A DNA stretch of 20,554 nt, from positions 1-20,554 of IMG/VR virus record IMGVR_UViG_3300025161_000038; one strand, 5' to 3'. The notes under the pieces were generated by a model, which saw nothing but the letters and a program-made list of their open reading frames with translations, was not told where the DNA came from and made no database searches. This document shows positions 1 to 6,996 of the stretch, one piece after another. This DNA is from a virus. Within the stretch, counting starts at the first letter, position 1. Every line of letters starts with the position of its first letter. Both the position numbers and the translations under genes were made by a program.

Positions 1-81
1 GATGTTGGTATATATAAGGGGGTATGTAAAGTATGTGGTGATAACATTGAAGTAAGACATTACTACTTGAATTACAATTAA
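1..81 (+). CDS. 3' end of an unidentified protein (partial)
   Basis: An open frame enters from the left edge and ends at TAA 79-81, giving the last 26 residues of a protein. The tail contains a CKVCGDN segment, a CxxC knuckle like half of a zinc ribbon, and ends in YYLNYN. No function can be given from so short a tail. It is probably real because the frame is open from base 1, has the ATA/AAG-rich codon use of the neighbours, and stops just before a non-coding region. The other pair of metal ligands, if present, would lie upstream of the window. Confidence 0.55.
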   Translation, partial: DVGIYKGVCKVCGDNIEVRHYYLNYN

Positions 82-127
82 TAGCTATGTAGCACACAAG
101 ATTTTTTTAAATTAAGTGTAACCTTAT

Positions 128-133
128 TATAAT
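128..133 (+). promoter_or_regulatory. TATAAT-like -10 box (weak candidate)
   Basis: A TATAAT hexamer lies in an AT-rich run (124-140) after the end of the first gene and about 27 bases before the closing stem of the structured RNA candidate. A start near 140 would fit that RNA. No convincing -35 box is seen, and the Bacteroidota-type TAnnTTTG element is absent, so this may be chance in AT-rich DNA or a phage-polymerase promoter of unknown type. Confidence 0.2.
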
Positions 134-157
134 AATAAACGTTATAACAAGCAAACG

Positions 158-428
158 AACCCACCAATCTCACCCAAATGGTTGGTATCCCCCATGAAGG
201 CCGAAAGGTAATTAGTGGGGCAGACGTCGGGTAGTAGCTACAAATAGTAGTGAGGTGTCCCCGATAGGGTTAAAAATGGTCAAGGTAATAAACTGTTAGG
301 CGCCCTAGCGTAGGGTTGGAATAGGGGGCGTGTAGGTGTAACCACAACGACGTTGTGCATCGTACGGTAACAGTTAAGGCCTTGGTTGACAAAGTTTAAG
401 GGCTTTGCCTAGGGGGTGGGGTGTTTTT
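158..428 (+). ncRNA. Candidate structured non-coding RNA, about 265 nt, family not recognised
   Basis: This gene-free stretch is visibly GC-richer than its AT-rich surroundings, and its segments pair in a nested order. The closing stem is 160-165 with 415-420 (CCCACC/GGTGGG). Inside it are 190-194 with 216-220 (CCCCA/TGGGG), which holds a CC-GAAA-GG mini-hairpin; 227-231 with 260-264 (TCGGG/CCCGA); and a long arm made of 281-285 with 380-384 (CAAGG/CCTTG) and 291-298 with 368-375 (AACTGTTA/TAACAGTT, 8 perfect pairs). That arm carries hairpins 301-305/326-330 and 343-348/352-357 (CACAAC-gac-GTTGTG). A further hairpin, 391-396/401-406, has two G-U pairs. A T-run (424-428) follows the closing stem and could end transcription. 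No hallmark of RNase P RNA, tmRNA, tRNA or a group I intron was found. The pairings are read from sequence; the function is unknown. Confidence 0.6.
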
Positions 429-471
429 AATAGGTTAGTAAATACAGTTATAAGTTAATAATAAGGTTATA

Positions 472-747
472 ATGTATGCAAGTAATGAAGAACTCAAACG
501 CAAAGTTGAACTTATACTGTCGGACATTGAGCAAAAGGTTTTAGCTGAACGTAGGTACAAGCGCAAACGTACCTTCTTTATGCTCCTAAGGGCCCTGGGT
601 ATAATTGTTTCTATAGCATCGTTACAAGCCGTAGCATTGTCTATATGGTTTGCATCTCTTAAAGTTGGCGTTATATCAATTATAAGTTTATTTATATTTA
701 GTTCTATAGGTATATATGCGTCAGCTAAGTTAGATGATTTATTGTAG
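472..747 (+). CDS. Small two-helix membrane protein, unknown function
   Basis: A 91-residue protein. Residues 1-34 are hydrophilic and basic (RRYKRKR at 27-33). Two hydrophobic segments follow at about 35-60 and 64-84, then a short acidic end (KLDDLL). The basic stretch before the first helix suggests that the N-terminus stays in the cytoplasm and that the protein is a helical hairpin in the inner membrane. It sits alone between the structured RNA candidate and an intrinsic terminator. The size and shape fit a holin-like or superinfection-type membrane protein, but it is far from the lysis genes at 17-19 kb and no family motif is recognised. The leader (ATAATAAGGTTATAATG) has no clear Shine-Dalgarno sequence. 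Confidence 0.65.
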   Translation: MYASNEELKRKVELILSDIEQKVLAERRYKRKRTFFMLLRALGIIVSIASLQAVALSIWFASLKVGVISIISLFIFSSIGIYASAKLDDLL

Positions 748-770
748 TGTTATTATAATATTTTGTTGTA

Positions 771-802
771 AACACCAGCTGTAAAAAGTTGGTGTTTTTT
801 TT
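771..802 (+). terminator. Intrinsic (rho-independent) terminator
   Basis: Bases 771-780 pair with 787-796 over ten positions (one G-U) around a GTAAAA loop, and the stem runs into eight consecutive T's (795-802). A second T-run follows at 805-810. It lies 23 bases after the small membrane protein gene and separates the left-end unit from the reductase gene, which therefore needs its own promoter or read-through. Confidence 0.85.
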
Positions 803-862
803 GCTTTTTTGTAACAAACGCTTTTTCAAAGTCGTATAACCTTAGCATTTAAAACACTATAT

Positions 863-3310
863 ATGGGGCACAATGAAAATTATTACGACAGGGCTACAGT
901 CTATAACTCAACTTTGGCTTACTTTAAGGGCGATGAGCTTGCAGCTAACGTATGGGTTGACAAATACTGTTTAAGGTCTAAAGCTAATGAATACATGGAG
1001 CTTACTCCTGTAGACATGTTTAAGCGTTTGGCTAAAGCTTTCAGCGCTATGGAGTATAAATATGGGGGTTATAATGCTCTTACATACGATGATGTGTACA
1101 AACTATTAGCTGACTTTAAATACGTTATACCAGGGGGCTCTATACTCAATGGCGTTGGCAATGACAACTCTTTAACCTCACTTGGCAATTGCTTTGTTAT
1201 AGGCAATAGTTCTGACAGCTATGGGGGTATATTTTTATCTGACGAAGAGCAAGCTCAGCTTATGAAACGTAGGGCTGGGGTAGGTCATGACATAAGCCAC
1301 CTTAGGCCGAAGGGTAGTGCTGTTAACAATGCCGCTATATCATCTACGGGCGCTGTATCATTTATGCACAGGTTTTCAAATACTACATTAGAAGTATCTC
1401 AGGGTGGTAGGCGTGGCGCCCTTATGTTAACAATGTCTGTAGACCACCCAGACATAATTGATTTTATAAAATCTAAGGTAGACAGGTCAAAGGTAACCGG
1501 GGCTAACATATCAGTTAAAGTTACTAACGAGTTTATGCGGGGTGTGGTTGATAATAAACCTGGTCGTAATATTGAAGTGTGGCACGAATTAGTCAAACAA
1601 GCTAGGGACACAGCTGAACCTGGCATACTGTTTTGGGATACTGTTAGGTCATCATCTATACCGTCACTATATGGTGCAGAATGGCATGAAACTAGTACAA
1701 ACCCATGTGGTGAAATACCATTGTGTCCTTACGATTCTTGTAGGTTAATGTCTATAAATTTGTACAGCTTTGTTGAAGAACCGTTTACTGTTGGGGCGCA
1801 TGTAAATTACGATCTATTATATGACGTTGCCTATAAAGCACAGCGTTTGATGGATGACCTTATAGACCTTGAAGAAGCTAAGATAGACGCAATACTTAAT
1901 AAAATACTCAACGGTAAAGATGACATGGAGTCTTCTTACAGGGAGTATAACCTATGGCTTAAAATAAAAAGCAAGTTGATTAAAGGTCGTAGAACTGGTC
2001 TTAGTGGCATAGGGTTAGCTGATTTACTAGCCGCATTAGGCATTACCTATGGTTCGGAGGACTCTGTAAAAATTACAGAGCTTGTTTATAAAACGATAGC
2101 AATGGGGTCCTACGCATCTAGTATAGATATGGCACAAGAACGTGGGCACTTTGATATATGGTCTTATGAAACAGAAAAAGACTCTCCGTTCATAAACAAA
2201 GTTTTAAACGAGCTAAAGAAAAGTGTAAATGAGAATGTGTTTGAACTGTACAAAAAATACGGCAGGCGCAACATATCTAACCTAACAATACCACCGTCAG
2301 GTAGTATATCAATACTGGCTGGTATATCATCTGGTATAGAACCTGTGTACATGTTGACATATAAGCGCAGGCGCAGGGCAGTAGAAACAAATGATAATAA
2401 AGGCACGGTCTTGATAAAAGACGACAATGGCGATGTTTGGGAAGAGTTTATAGTTTATCATAAACCACTTAAGGACTTTTTTAATCACACTTCTGTAAAT
2501 CACAATGAATTCCTAGAATTTATAAACTCAAAAGGCTTCGAAAAACAAACACCGTATTACAAAGCAACGGCTTACGAAATAGACCCATTCATGCGTGTTA
2601 AAATACAAGCTGCTGCACAAAAATGGGTTGACCATAGCATTTCTTCTACAATAAATTTGAAGTCAGATGTGACGGAAGAAACTGTAGCTAATATATACAA
2701 GGAGGCTTGGTTAGCTGGTTGTAAGGGCATAACAGTTTATAGGGATGGTTCTAGAACTGGCATATTAGTTTCTAAAGAAGATAATAAGAACAAATTTGAA
2801 CAACACGATGCCCCTAAAAGGCCAAAAGAGTTAAAATGTGACATACACAGTATAAAATCTATGGGCAAAGGCTGGCTCGTTATAGTGGGTTTATATGATA
2901 ACAAACCTTACGAAGTGTTTGCAGTTATTAATGAGACAGATCTTCAGTTTAAAAGAACTACAGGTCGTATAATTAAGGAAAAGAAAGGTAAGTACGACTT
3001 GTACTTCGACGATTTTGAAACAGTACTTAGAGACATTACTAAGGAGTCTCCAGATGAGGAGAATATGATGACTAGGTTAATTTCTACGTCTCTAAGGCAC
3101 GGTGCTGATATAAAATTCATAGTAGAACAACTGTATAAATCTACTGGTGATGTCACATCTTTCTGCAAAGCCATAGCAAGGACACTTGTTGTTTATACAA
3201 ATGGTAATTTAAAAGCAGTTTCTAAATGTGAAAACTGTGGCTCTACGAACATTTCTAATAGTGGGGGTTGCATTACGTGTTTAGACTGTGGGCATAGTAA
3301 ATGTTTATAA
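863..3310 (+). CDS. nrdJ: Adenosylcobalamin-dependent (class II) ribonucleotide reductase
   Basis: This cytoplasmic enzyme reduces ribonucleotides to deoxyribonucleotides using a vitamin B12-derived radical, supplying DNA precursors for phage replication without a separate radical-generating subunit. The 815 residues match the class II layout. There is an N-terminal FKGDELAANVWVDKYCLR segment with no ATP-cone before it, and a first redox cysteine at C110 (SLGNCF). The active-site motif NPCGEIPL places N280, thiyl-radical C282 and E284, and the second redox cysteine is C293 (DSC). The phosphate-binding motif PPSGSISILAG is at 477-487. A TSCPD-type region lies at about 655-770. The C-terminal zinc-ribbon/redox tail has C789, C792, C803, C806, C809 and C814. 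All key residues are present, so the enzyme is probably active. No intein or intron is seen. It follows a terminator and has no obvious Shine-Dalgarno sequence. Confidence 0.93.
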   Translation: MGHNENYYDRATVYNSTLAYFKGDELAANVWVDKYCLRSKANEYMELTPVDMFKRLAKAFSAMEYKYGGYNALTYDDVYKLLADFKYVIPGGSILNGVGNDNSLTSLGNCFVIGNSSDSYGGIFLSDEEQAQLMKRRAGVGHDISHLRPKGSAVNNAAISSTGAVSFMHRFSNTTLEVSQGGRRGALMLTMSVDHPDIIDFIKSKVDRSKVTGANISVKVTNEFMRGVVDNKPGRNIEVWHELVKQARDTAEPGILFWDTVRSSSIPSLYGAEWHETSTNPCGEIPLCPYDSCRLMSINLYSFVEEPFTVGAHVNYDLLYDVAYKAQRLMDDLIDLEEAKIDAILNKILNGKDDMESSYREYNLWLKIKSKLIKGRRTGLSGIGLADLLAALGITYGSEDSVKITELVYKTIAMGSYASSIDMAQERGHFDIWSYETEKDSPFINKVLNELKKSVNENVFELYKKYGRRNISNLTIPPSGSISILAGISSGIEPVYMLTYKRRRRAVETNDNKGTVLIKDDNGDVWEEFIVYHKPLKDFFNHTSVNHNEFLEFINSKGFEKQTPYYKATAYEIDPFMRVKIQAAAQKWVDHSISSTINLKSDVTEETVANIYKEAWLAGCKGITVYRDGSRTGILVSKEDNKNKFEQHDAPKRPKELKCDIHSIKSMGKGWLVIVGLYDNKPYEVFAVINETDLQFKRTTGRIIKEKKGKYDLYFDDFETVLRDITKESPDEENMMTRLISTSLRHGADIKFIVEQLYKSTGDVTSFCKAIARTLVVYTNGNLKAVSKCENCGSTNISNSGGCITCLDCGHSKCL

Positions 3311-3311
3311 T

Positions 3312-4220
3312 ATGGGACTTAATTTAAAAAATAAGAATTTAAAAACATACGTCGACTCATTTGGGTTAATGTTAACAAAAAACAAGCCTTATGAAAAGAC
3401 AGGCGATGATGGTAAGGGGGATTGCATAGGTAGGACAGCTTTGGCTTTATATACTTATGGCTATAACTCAAAATTATTAAACGGAATTTTAAAATGTTAC
3501 GATGACAATTACAAGGGGTGGAGACACCCAGAATATATTGGCGACTATGACAAAGACAATCTAAGTAGGGACCATGTATTCTATACAATCTTTATACTAA
3601 AATACTTAGGGCAAGATGACAAACTTAAGGAATTTTCAAAACACATTAAATGGCGAATAAGTAAAAAGTATACATACTCAACCGATTTGTTGAGTTGGGT
3701 TAAGTATATATGTACTGGTAAAAAAGTGTATTTATATTTGTATTATTTGCAGGTAATACCTATTTTATTTGTTAGCGGTATTTACAATAAATTTATAAGG
3801 TGGTTGTTTGGATTTAAAGAATTGCCACAGAATGTATATAAGCACGGTAATTTTTTTAAACTCTCTAAAGTAAAAAAATTCTTTGCTAAGACATTATTTC
3901 CTACATATTCTATCTTTCAGGCCACTTTACAATATGAATTATTGCCAGATTCTTTGCTAAAAAGAGTTTTAAATAAGGTTTTATCACTTTTAATTACAGA
4001 ACATAATTATGTAATGAAACTTATTTTGGGTATTAACGTATCAAAGTATAGAAACTATATAGAGTCGTATAGACCGTCGCTAGGATTTAGGTGGACTTGT
4101 AATTTGGATGATACTAATGATAGAGATATGACTATTATAGAATATGAGGACAACTGTATAGATTATGACTTGTTAAATAAGTTATATTATGAAAAATATA
4201 GAACTTATAAAAAAGCTTAG
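3312..4220 (+). CDS. Conserved-looking phage protein, unknown function
   Basis: A 302-residue protein starting at ATG 3312, just after the reductase stop (3308-3310). An upstream in-frame ATG at 3288 would overlap the reductase and is less likely. The N-terminal third has conserved-looking charged and aromatic motifs: GDDGKGDCIGRTALALY near residues 29-45, WRHPEY, and LSRDHVFYTIFILKYLG near 83-100. The middle is rich in lysine, tyrosine and leucine, with hydrophobic stretches that could be buried or weakly membrane-associated. The C-terminal part has FRWTCNLDDTNDRDMTIIEY. The pattern of short helices with D/G/R motifs is compatible with an all-helical barrel, but this is only an impression. 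Proteins with this kind of SRDH/NDRD signature seem familiar from Bacteroidota phages, without a known role. Confidence 0.75.
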   Translation: MGLNLKNKNLKTYVDSFGLMLTKNKPYEKTGDDGKGDCIGRTALALYTYGYNSKLLNGILKCYDDNYKGWRHPEYIGDYDKDNLSRDHVFYTIFILKYLGQDDKLKEFSKHIKWRISKKYTYSTDLLSWVKYICTGKKVYLYLYYLQVIPILFVSGIYNKFIRWLFGFKELPQNVYKHGNFFKLSKVKKFFAKTLFPTYSIFQATLQYELLPDSLLKRVLNKVLSLLITEHNYVMKLILGINVSKYRNYIESYRPSLGFRWTCNLDDTNDRDMTIIEYEDNCIDYDLLNKLYYEKYRTYKKA

Positions 4221-4350
4221 GAAACTTCCTCCTGACTTAGACGTTTTTGTTAAGGGTGATATTGACGGTGAGAATTACTATGATGTAATTGATATTGATT
4301 TAGACAGAGATGAGGAAGGTGATTTCGTATCTATTATACTTGATTATTAA
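4189..4350 (+). CDS. Small acidic protein, unknown function
   Basis: A 53-residue frame from ATG 4189, overlapping the end of the preceding gene by 32 bases in another frame. It begins MKNIELIKKLRKLPPDLDVF and continues with VKGDIDGENYYDVIDIDLD, ending SIILDY. This is the pattern of small phage proteins with a helix (ELIKKLRKLPPD) followed by beta strands (DVFVKGDI..., YYDVIDIDLD..., FVSIILD). Such proteins are frequent in phage genomes and usually uncharacterised. The coherent helix-strand design and the tight spacing to the next gene (17 bases) support it as real. Confidence 0.65.
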   Translation: MKNIELIKKLRKLPPDLDVFVKGDIDGENYYDVIDIDLDRDEEGDFVSIILDY

Positions 4351-4367
4351 AATTAAAATAAATTAAA

Positions 4368-4802
4368 ATGAACAAAATTTATGTAAATCCAATTGACATA
4401 AAGCCTTTCGATTACGAAAGGATTTTAGTTGAGGTTTTGGGTGAGCCGGTATTTTCCGCGTCTGCTCTTGAAGAAAAAGAAAAAGTACATAAGAAAAAGA
4501 GAGGTAGGAAACCAAAGAAAGAAGTGGTTGCAAGCGAAAATGACTTTGCACAAGAAAAACTATATATTGGCAGGATCGTTAACAGTACTTTTGTAGAACA
4601 GAAGGAATCTAAGTTTAAGGCGTTCTTAAATAAACTGTTTGTAAAAACAAATACAGAAGATAGACATTTTGATACATGGTTAAAAAAAGGAGAGACTGTT
4701 TTGTTTAGGTCACCGGCTTCAGAATTCTATCATCTTAACGGTGTGGATAAACATTTTATTTTAGCAAGTATTTACAGTGTTGTTGGTAAAATTAATGCAT
4801 AA
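4368..4802 (+). CDS. Possible GroES-like co-chaperonin with an AT-hook-like insert
   Basis: A 144-residue protein. The end (about 104-142, WLKKGETVLFRSPASEFYHL then NGVDKHFILASIYSVVGKI) follows the GroES pattern of VKVGD-VLF, a beta hairpin, an x-NGE-x-LIL strand and a closing DILAVI-like strand. Residues 4-24 (IYVNPIDIKPFDYERILVEV) could be the first GroES strands, and IGRIVN at 68-72 resembles GEVLAVG. Between them, where GroES carries its mobile GroEL-binding loop, lies a long basic insert with HKKKRGRKPKK (41-51), an AT-hook-like core (RGRKP). A phage GroES substitute such as T4 gp31 helps the host chaperonin fold the capsid protein, and this gene lies upstream of the head block. The GroES link is inferred from spacing and pattern only; a DNA-binding protein is the alternative. 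Confidence 0.5.
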   Translation: MNKIYVNPIDIKPFDYERILVEVLGEPVFSASALEEKEKVHKKKRGRKPKKEVVASENDFAQEKLYIGRIVNSTFVEQKESKFKAFLNKLFVKTNTEDRHFDTWLKKGETVLFRSPASEFYHLNGVDKHFILASIYSVVGKINA

Positions 4803-4813
4803 AATATATAGAT

Positions 4814-5209
4814 ATGGAAAACATTGATAAAGTTATTCTTATAGAGCCTATATTTGGAGAAGAAGCTAGCGTAGGGTCAGTTTTTGTATATAACGATAAG
4901 ACTGGTAGATTTGAATACACTTCAAACGAAACTACAATCACAGAGAGTTCCGAAGACATTTCTAAAATTAATATAACTCTTAGTAAGAATTTTGTTATAG
5001 ATAATCTTAATAGGTATTTTACTATACCACCCGAAGAAAATCCCGATACTGTTGACGATAAGTATAAATATACTGTCGACGATCTTATTGAAGAAAATAA
5101 AGCTGCTCTTTCTGAGTTAAGGGGTCTTCTTTATGATATCTTTGACAAGATAAGAGAAGTAGAAGAAGATATACAAAGGTTGGAAGATTATAAACAGTCG
5201 TCTAAATAG
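4814..5209 (+). CDS. Unknown protein with C-terminal coiled coil
   Basis: A 131-residue acidic protein. The first half (IDKVILIEPIFGEEASVGSV, then FVYNDKTGRFEYTS) looks like beta strands, with a turn region around residues 36-48. From about residue 84 to 127 it becomes a heptad-like helix (LIEENKAALSELRGLLYDIF, then DKIREVEEDIQRLEDY), likely a coiled coil for self-association. Twelve bases separate it from the gene before, and only one base from the small gene after, so it belongs to the same transcription unit. No enzyme motif is seen. A small virion or assembly component is possible because of its place upstream of the terminase, but this is inference. Confidence 0.7.
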   Translation: MENIDKVILIEPIFGEEASVGSVFVYNDKTGRFEYTSNETTITESSEDISKINITLSKNFVIDNLNRYFTIPPEENPDTVDDKYKYTVDDLIEENKAALSELRGLLYDIFDKIREVEEDIQRLEDYKQSSK

Positions 5210-5210
5210 T

Positions 5211-5369
5211 ATGGATAAATTTAGTGATTACGAAATACACGCGTTGAAAAAGTTGGCTAATATATATAAAAAGATAGAGTTGTCTAAAGTCAGTCTTTTT
5301 ATAAGAAAAATTAGTTATTCTATATTTATATTTAAGAATAGGATTAAAGATAAGATTAAAAACAGATAA
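5211..5369 (+). CDS. Small basic protein, unknown function
   Basis: A 52-residue frame, ATG 5211 to TAA 5367-5369, fitted exactly between two genes: it starts one base after the previous stop and ends one base before the next ATG. The sequence begins MDKFSDYEIHALKKLANIYK and ends in a strongly basic tail (RIKDKIKNR). A short hydrophobic run (SYSIFIF, about 35-41) is too short for a membrane helix. It could bind nucleic acid or be an amphipathic helix peptide. The support is mainly its perfect packing into the operon and the helical pattern of the first 22 residues. Confidence 0.55.
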   Translation: MDKFSDYEIHALKKLANIYKKIELSKVSLFIRKISYSIFIFKNRIKDKIKNR

Positions 5370-5370
5370 A

Positions 5371-5838
5371 ATGGAAGATGAGGTAAAGCAAGTTGAAGTT
5401 GCTGAAGGTGAAAATAAAGTCGTAGATAACGAGACTGAGAAGGAGCCAAAAGAACAGGAAGAAGTAGAGTCACTGCCTACTAAAGCAGAGCAGTTTGAAT
5501 TTGCAGACCTGTATATAAAATGCGGGCAATGTGGTGAAGAAACGAAGCTTATAAAAGAGGTTGAGGGAGGCCTAAGCATAGTTCTACCAACAAGAAGTGA
5601 TACTGTAATGACTTTAGCATGCCCAAAGTGTGGTAATAAAATAACACTCTTCTACAAGGGTGTAACTGCTAAAAAACCTTCTAATATAATACTTTCCGAT
5701 TTCATAGACAATAAAAAAGAAGACGCTGAAGTTGGTGGTGTAACCGATGATGTTACTACCGATTTGTCTACAGAAGAAGCTTACAAAGAATCTTATGAAA
5801 AAGGGGAGTTAGTTTATGAAGATAGTAATGTAGTATAG
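5371..5838 (+). CDS. Acidic zinc-ribbon protein, unknown function
   Basis: A 155-residue protein in three parts. Residues 1-40 are very acidic and likely disordered (KEPKEQEEVE). Residues 48-94 form a probable zinc ribbon with CGQC (C51, C54) and CPKC (C84, C87) around a beta-rich spacer of about 30 residues. The tail (about 105-155) is again acidic. Such ribbons bind one zinc ion and often contact nucleic acid or another protein; the acidic flanks argue against simple DNA binding. It is one base downstream of the small basic protein gene and eight bases upstream of the next gene. Similar two-knuckle proteins occur just upstream of terminase genes in phages, but no role is established here. 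Confidence 0.72.
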   Translation: MEDEVKQVEVAEGENKVVDNETEKEPKEQEEVESLPTKAEQFEFADLYIKCGQCGEETKLIKEVEGGLSIVLPTRSDTVMTLACPKCGNKITLFYKGVTAKKPSNIILSDFIDNKKEDAEVGGVTDDVTTDLSTEEAYKESYEKGELVYEDSNVV

Positions 5839-5846
5839 TAATTTAT

Positions 5847-6284
5847 ATGAGGAATCTAGCTGAGGGCAGGAGATTGCTGCAAATTAAAGAGAGAAGTAAG
5901 TTAGACAACCTCAGTAAAAAATATGACATAGACAGGGGGGTAATCGAATATATAGTTCGATACCCTTTTGTCTATTTAAGGAGGATGGTGTCTAGCAATG
6001 ACACTAGGCCAGTTAGGCTTAGGTATTTAGGTGTTTTCTATTTGAAAAAGGAAGATAGTAAAAAAACGCATGTAGATAATATATTAAATAGGCTGTATAA
6101 AATTCCAGAAGATATAATAATAGAGGGCATGCGTTTATATTTCAATAATAACTTTAACAACATAGACGAAGTAAACAGTTTTATAAAAAGCTTGTATGAT
6201 TCTAAAGATTTTGTTTCTATAGATAATGCATATAAGCTATGTAGGAGACTGAAAAAAAGTAAGCAAAGACAACAAAAAATGTAA
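5847..6284 (+). CDS. Small basic phage protein upstream of terminase, unknown function
   Basis: A 145-residue, lysine/arginine-rich protein. The central segment (about 39-67, PFVYLRRMVSSNDTRPVRLR then YLGVFYLKK) follows a pattern often seen in small Bacteroidota phage proteins near packaging genes: F-x-F/Y, a helix, then V-R-L-x-Y-L/F-G-x-F-x-x-K. The VRLRYLGVF strand faintly recalls the GFGxF strand of HU/IHF histone-like proteins, but the rest does not follow that fold clearly. The helical ends are basic (RRLKKSKQRQQKM), compatible with nucleic-acid binding. A role in DNA packaging or condensation is a guess based on position. Confidence 0.7.
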   Translation: MRNLAEGRRLLQIKERSKLDNLSKKYDIDRGVIEYIVRYPFVYLRRMVSSNDTRPVRLRYLGVFYLKKEDSKKTHVDNILNRLYKIPEDIIIEGMRLYFNNNFNNIDEVNSFIKSLYDSKDFVSIDNAYKLCRRLKKSKQRQQKM

Positions 6285-6288
6285 CTTT

Positions 6289-6831
6289 ATGGAACTTTTT
6301 GACATAGTTAATAATGAGATTGTCGTATCATCTACTGTGCTAGCCGTACCCCAAATTAAAGCAATTTGGGACAGGGATAGGTCAAAGTCAAAGGAAAGGG
6401 CTATGAAAGAAATTAAATATGTAGCCTTCATGTGTAGTTATAAATCACCGTATAAAGATATGTCAGAAGAAGACAGAAAAATGATTCTCAAAAGGGATAT
6501 AATTAAAGACACCGACTGGGAACCTGATGAAAAGGTAGCAGAAGCTATTGAGATTTATAAAAAGATGCAAGAAACACCCCTTACAAGATTCCTAGATGTT
6601 AACTTAAGGAACATAGATAAGATAACTAATTTTCTAGAAAATATGTCTTTTGAGGGTAAGGATGAGATAAAGTCTATAAAAATGCTTGATAGCATGATAA
6701 AGGCTAACGAGAAAGCAGGTAGTATGATTAAATCTATAATTTCACTTAAAAAGCAAGTACAGGCTGAAATGGAGGATAAAAACGTCAGGGGTAGTTCTGA
6801 CATAGGTCTTTATGAAATACCAAAGAAATAG
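6289..6831 (+). CDS. Helical protein directly upstream of TerL; candidate small terminase
   Basis: A 180-residue, mostly helical, charged protein starting MELFDIVNNEIVVSSTVLAV. It has a conserved-looking stretch IKAIWDRDRSKSKERAMKEI then KYVAFMCSYKSPYKDMSEED (about 23-62), and a C-terminal region (about 105-165) of long amphipathic helices that could form oligomers. It lies two genes before the large terminase, the usual place for the small terminase subunit, which recognises viral DNA as a ring oligomer. No clear helix-turn-helix is visible, so the small-terminase call rests on place, size and helical make-up. It may equally be another conserved structural or packaging protein of Bacteroidota phages. 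Confidence 0.7.
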   Translation: MELFDIVNNEIVVSSTVLAVPQIKAIWDRDRSKSKERAMKEIKYVAFMCSYKSPYKDMSEEDRKMILKRDIIKDTDWEPDEKVAEAIEIYKKMQETPLTRFLDVNLRNIDKITNFLENMSFEGKDEIKSIKMLDSMIKANEKAGSMIKSIISLKKQVQAEMEDKNVRGSSDIGLYEIPKK

Positions 6832-6834
6832 TAG

Positions 6835-6996
6835 ATGGTTAAGTATGTAACTGAAGAAGAGATTATTGAATATGCAAAGTTTTTGGGATTAACAACTATC
6901 GAAGTTGTAGATAGTCTTAAAAGACTTTATCCAGAATTAAAGATAATAAATTCTGAGGAGATTGATGAAACCTATAAAGATAGAAGTAAAATATAG
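6835..6996 (+). CDS. Small acidic helical protein overlapping TerL start
   Basis: A 53-residue frame from ATG 6835 (three bases after the previous stop) to TAG 6994-6996. It overlaps the start of the terminase gene by 32 bases in a different frame. The sequence (MVKYVTEEEIIEYAKFLGLT, then TIEVVDSLKRLYPELKIIN) has the look of a small helix bundle or winged-helix-like piece: helix, turn at LGLTT, helix. The LGLT turn gives a faint helix-turn-helix resemblance. The overlap suggests coupled translation with the terminase. Alternatively it could be part of a small terminase function split from the neighbouring gene; this is speculative. Confidence 0.6.
   Translation: MVKYVTEEEIIEYAKFLGLTTIEVVDSLKRLYPELKIINSEEIDETYKDRSKI

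Noticed and set aside
82-110. Hairpin GCTATGTAGC followed by T-run as a terminator for the first gene
   Set aside because: The stem is only four pairs with a two-base loop and eight bases separate it from the T-run, too weak to call.
158-428. Region read as a group I or group II intron, RNase P RNA or tmRNA
   Set aside because: No split gene flanks it, the conserved core strings of these RNAs are not visible, and the 3' end lacks a T-loop or domain V hairpin. The CGTACGG string near 361 alone is not enough for a group II domain V.
1399-1626. Minus-strand open frames across the reductase, terminase, portal and capsid genes
   Set aside because: They have no sensible leaders, compositions match antisense of coding DNA (serine/leucine-rich), and each lies wholly inside a well supported + strand gene.
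3288-3311. Upstream ATG 3288 as the start of the 302-aa protein
   Set aside because: It lies within the reductase zinc-ribbon coding region in another frame; the next ATG at 3312 begins just after the reductase stop and gives a normal operon junction.
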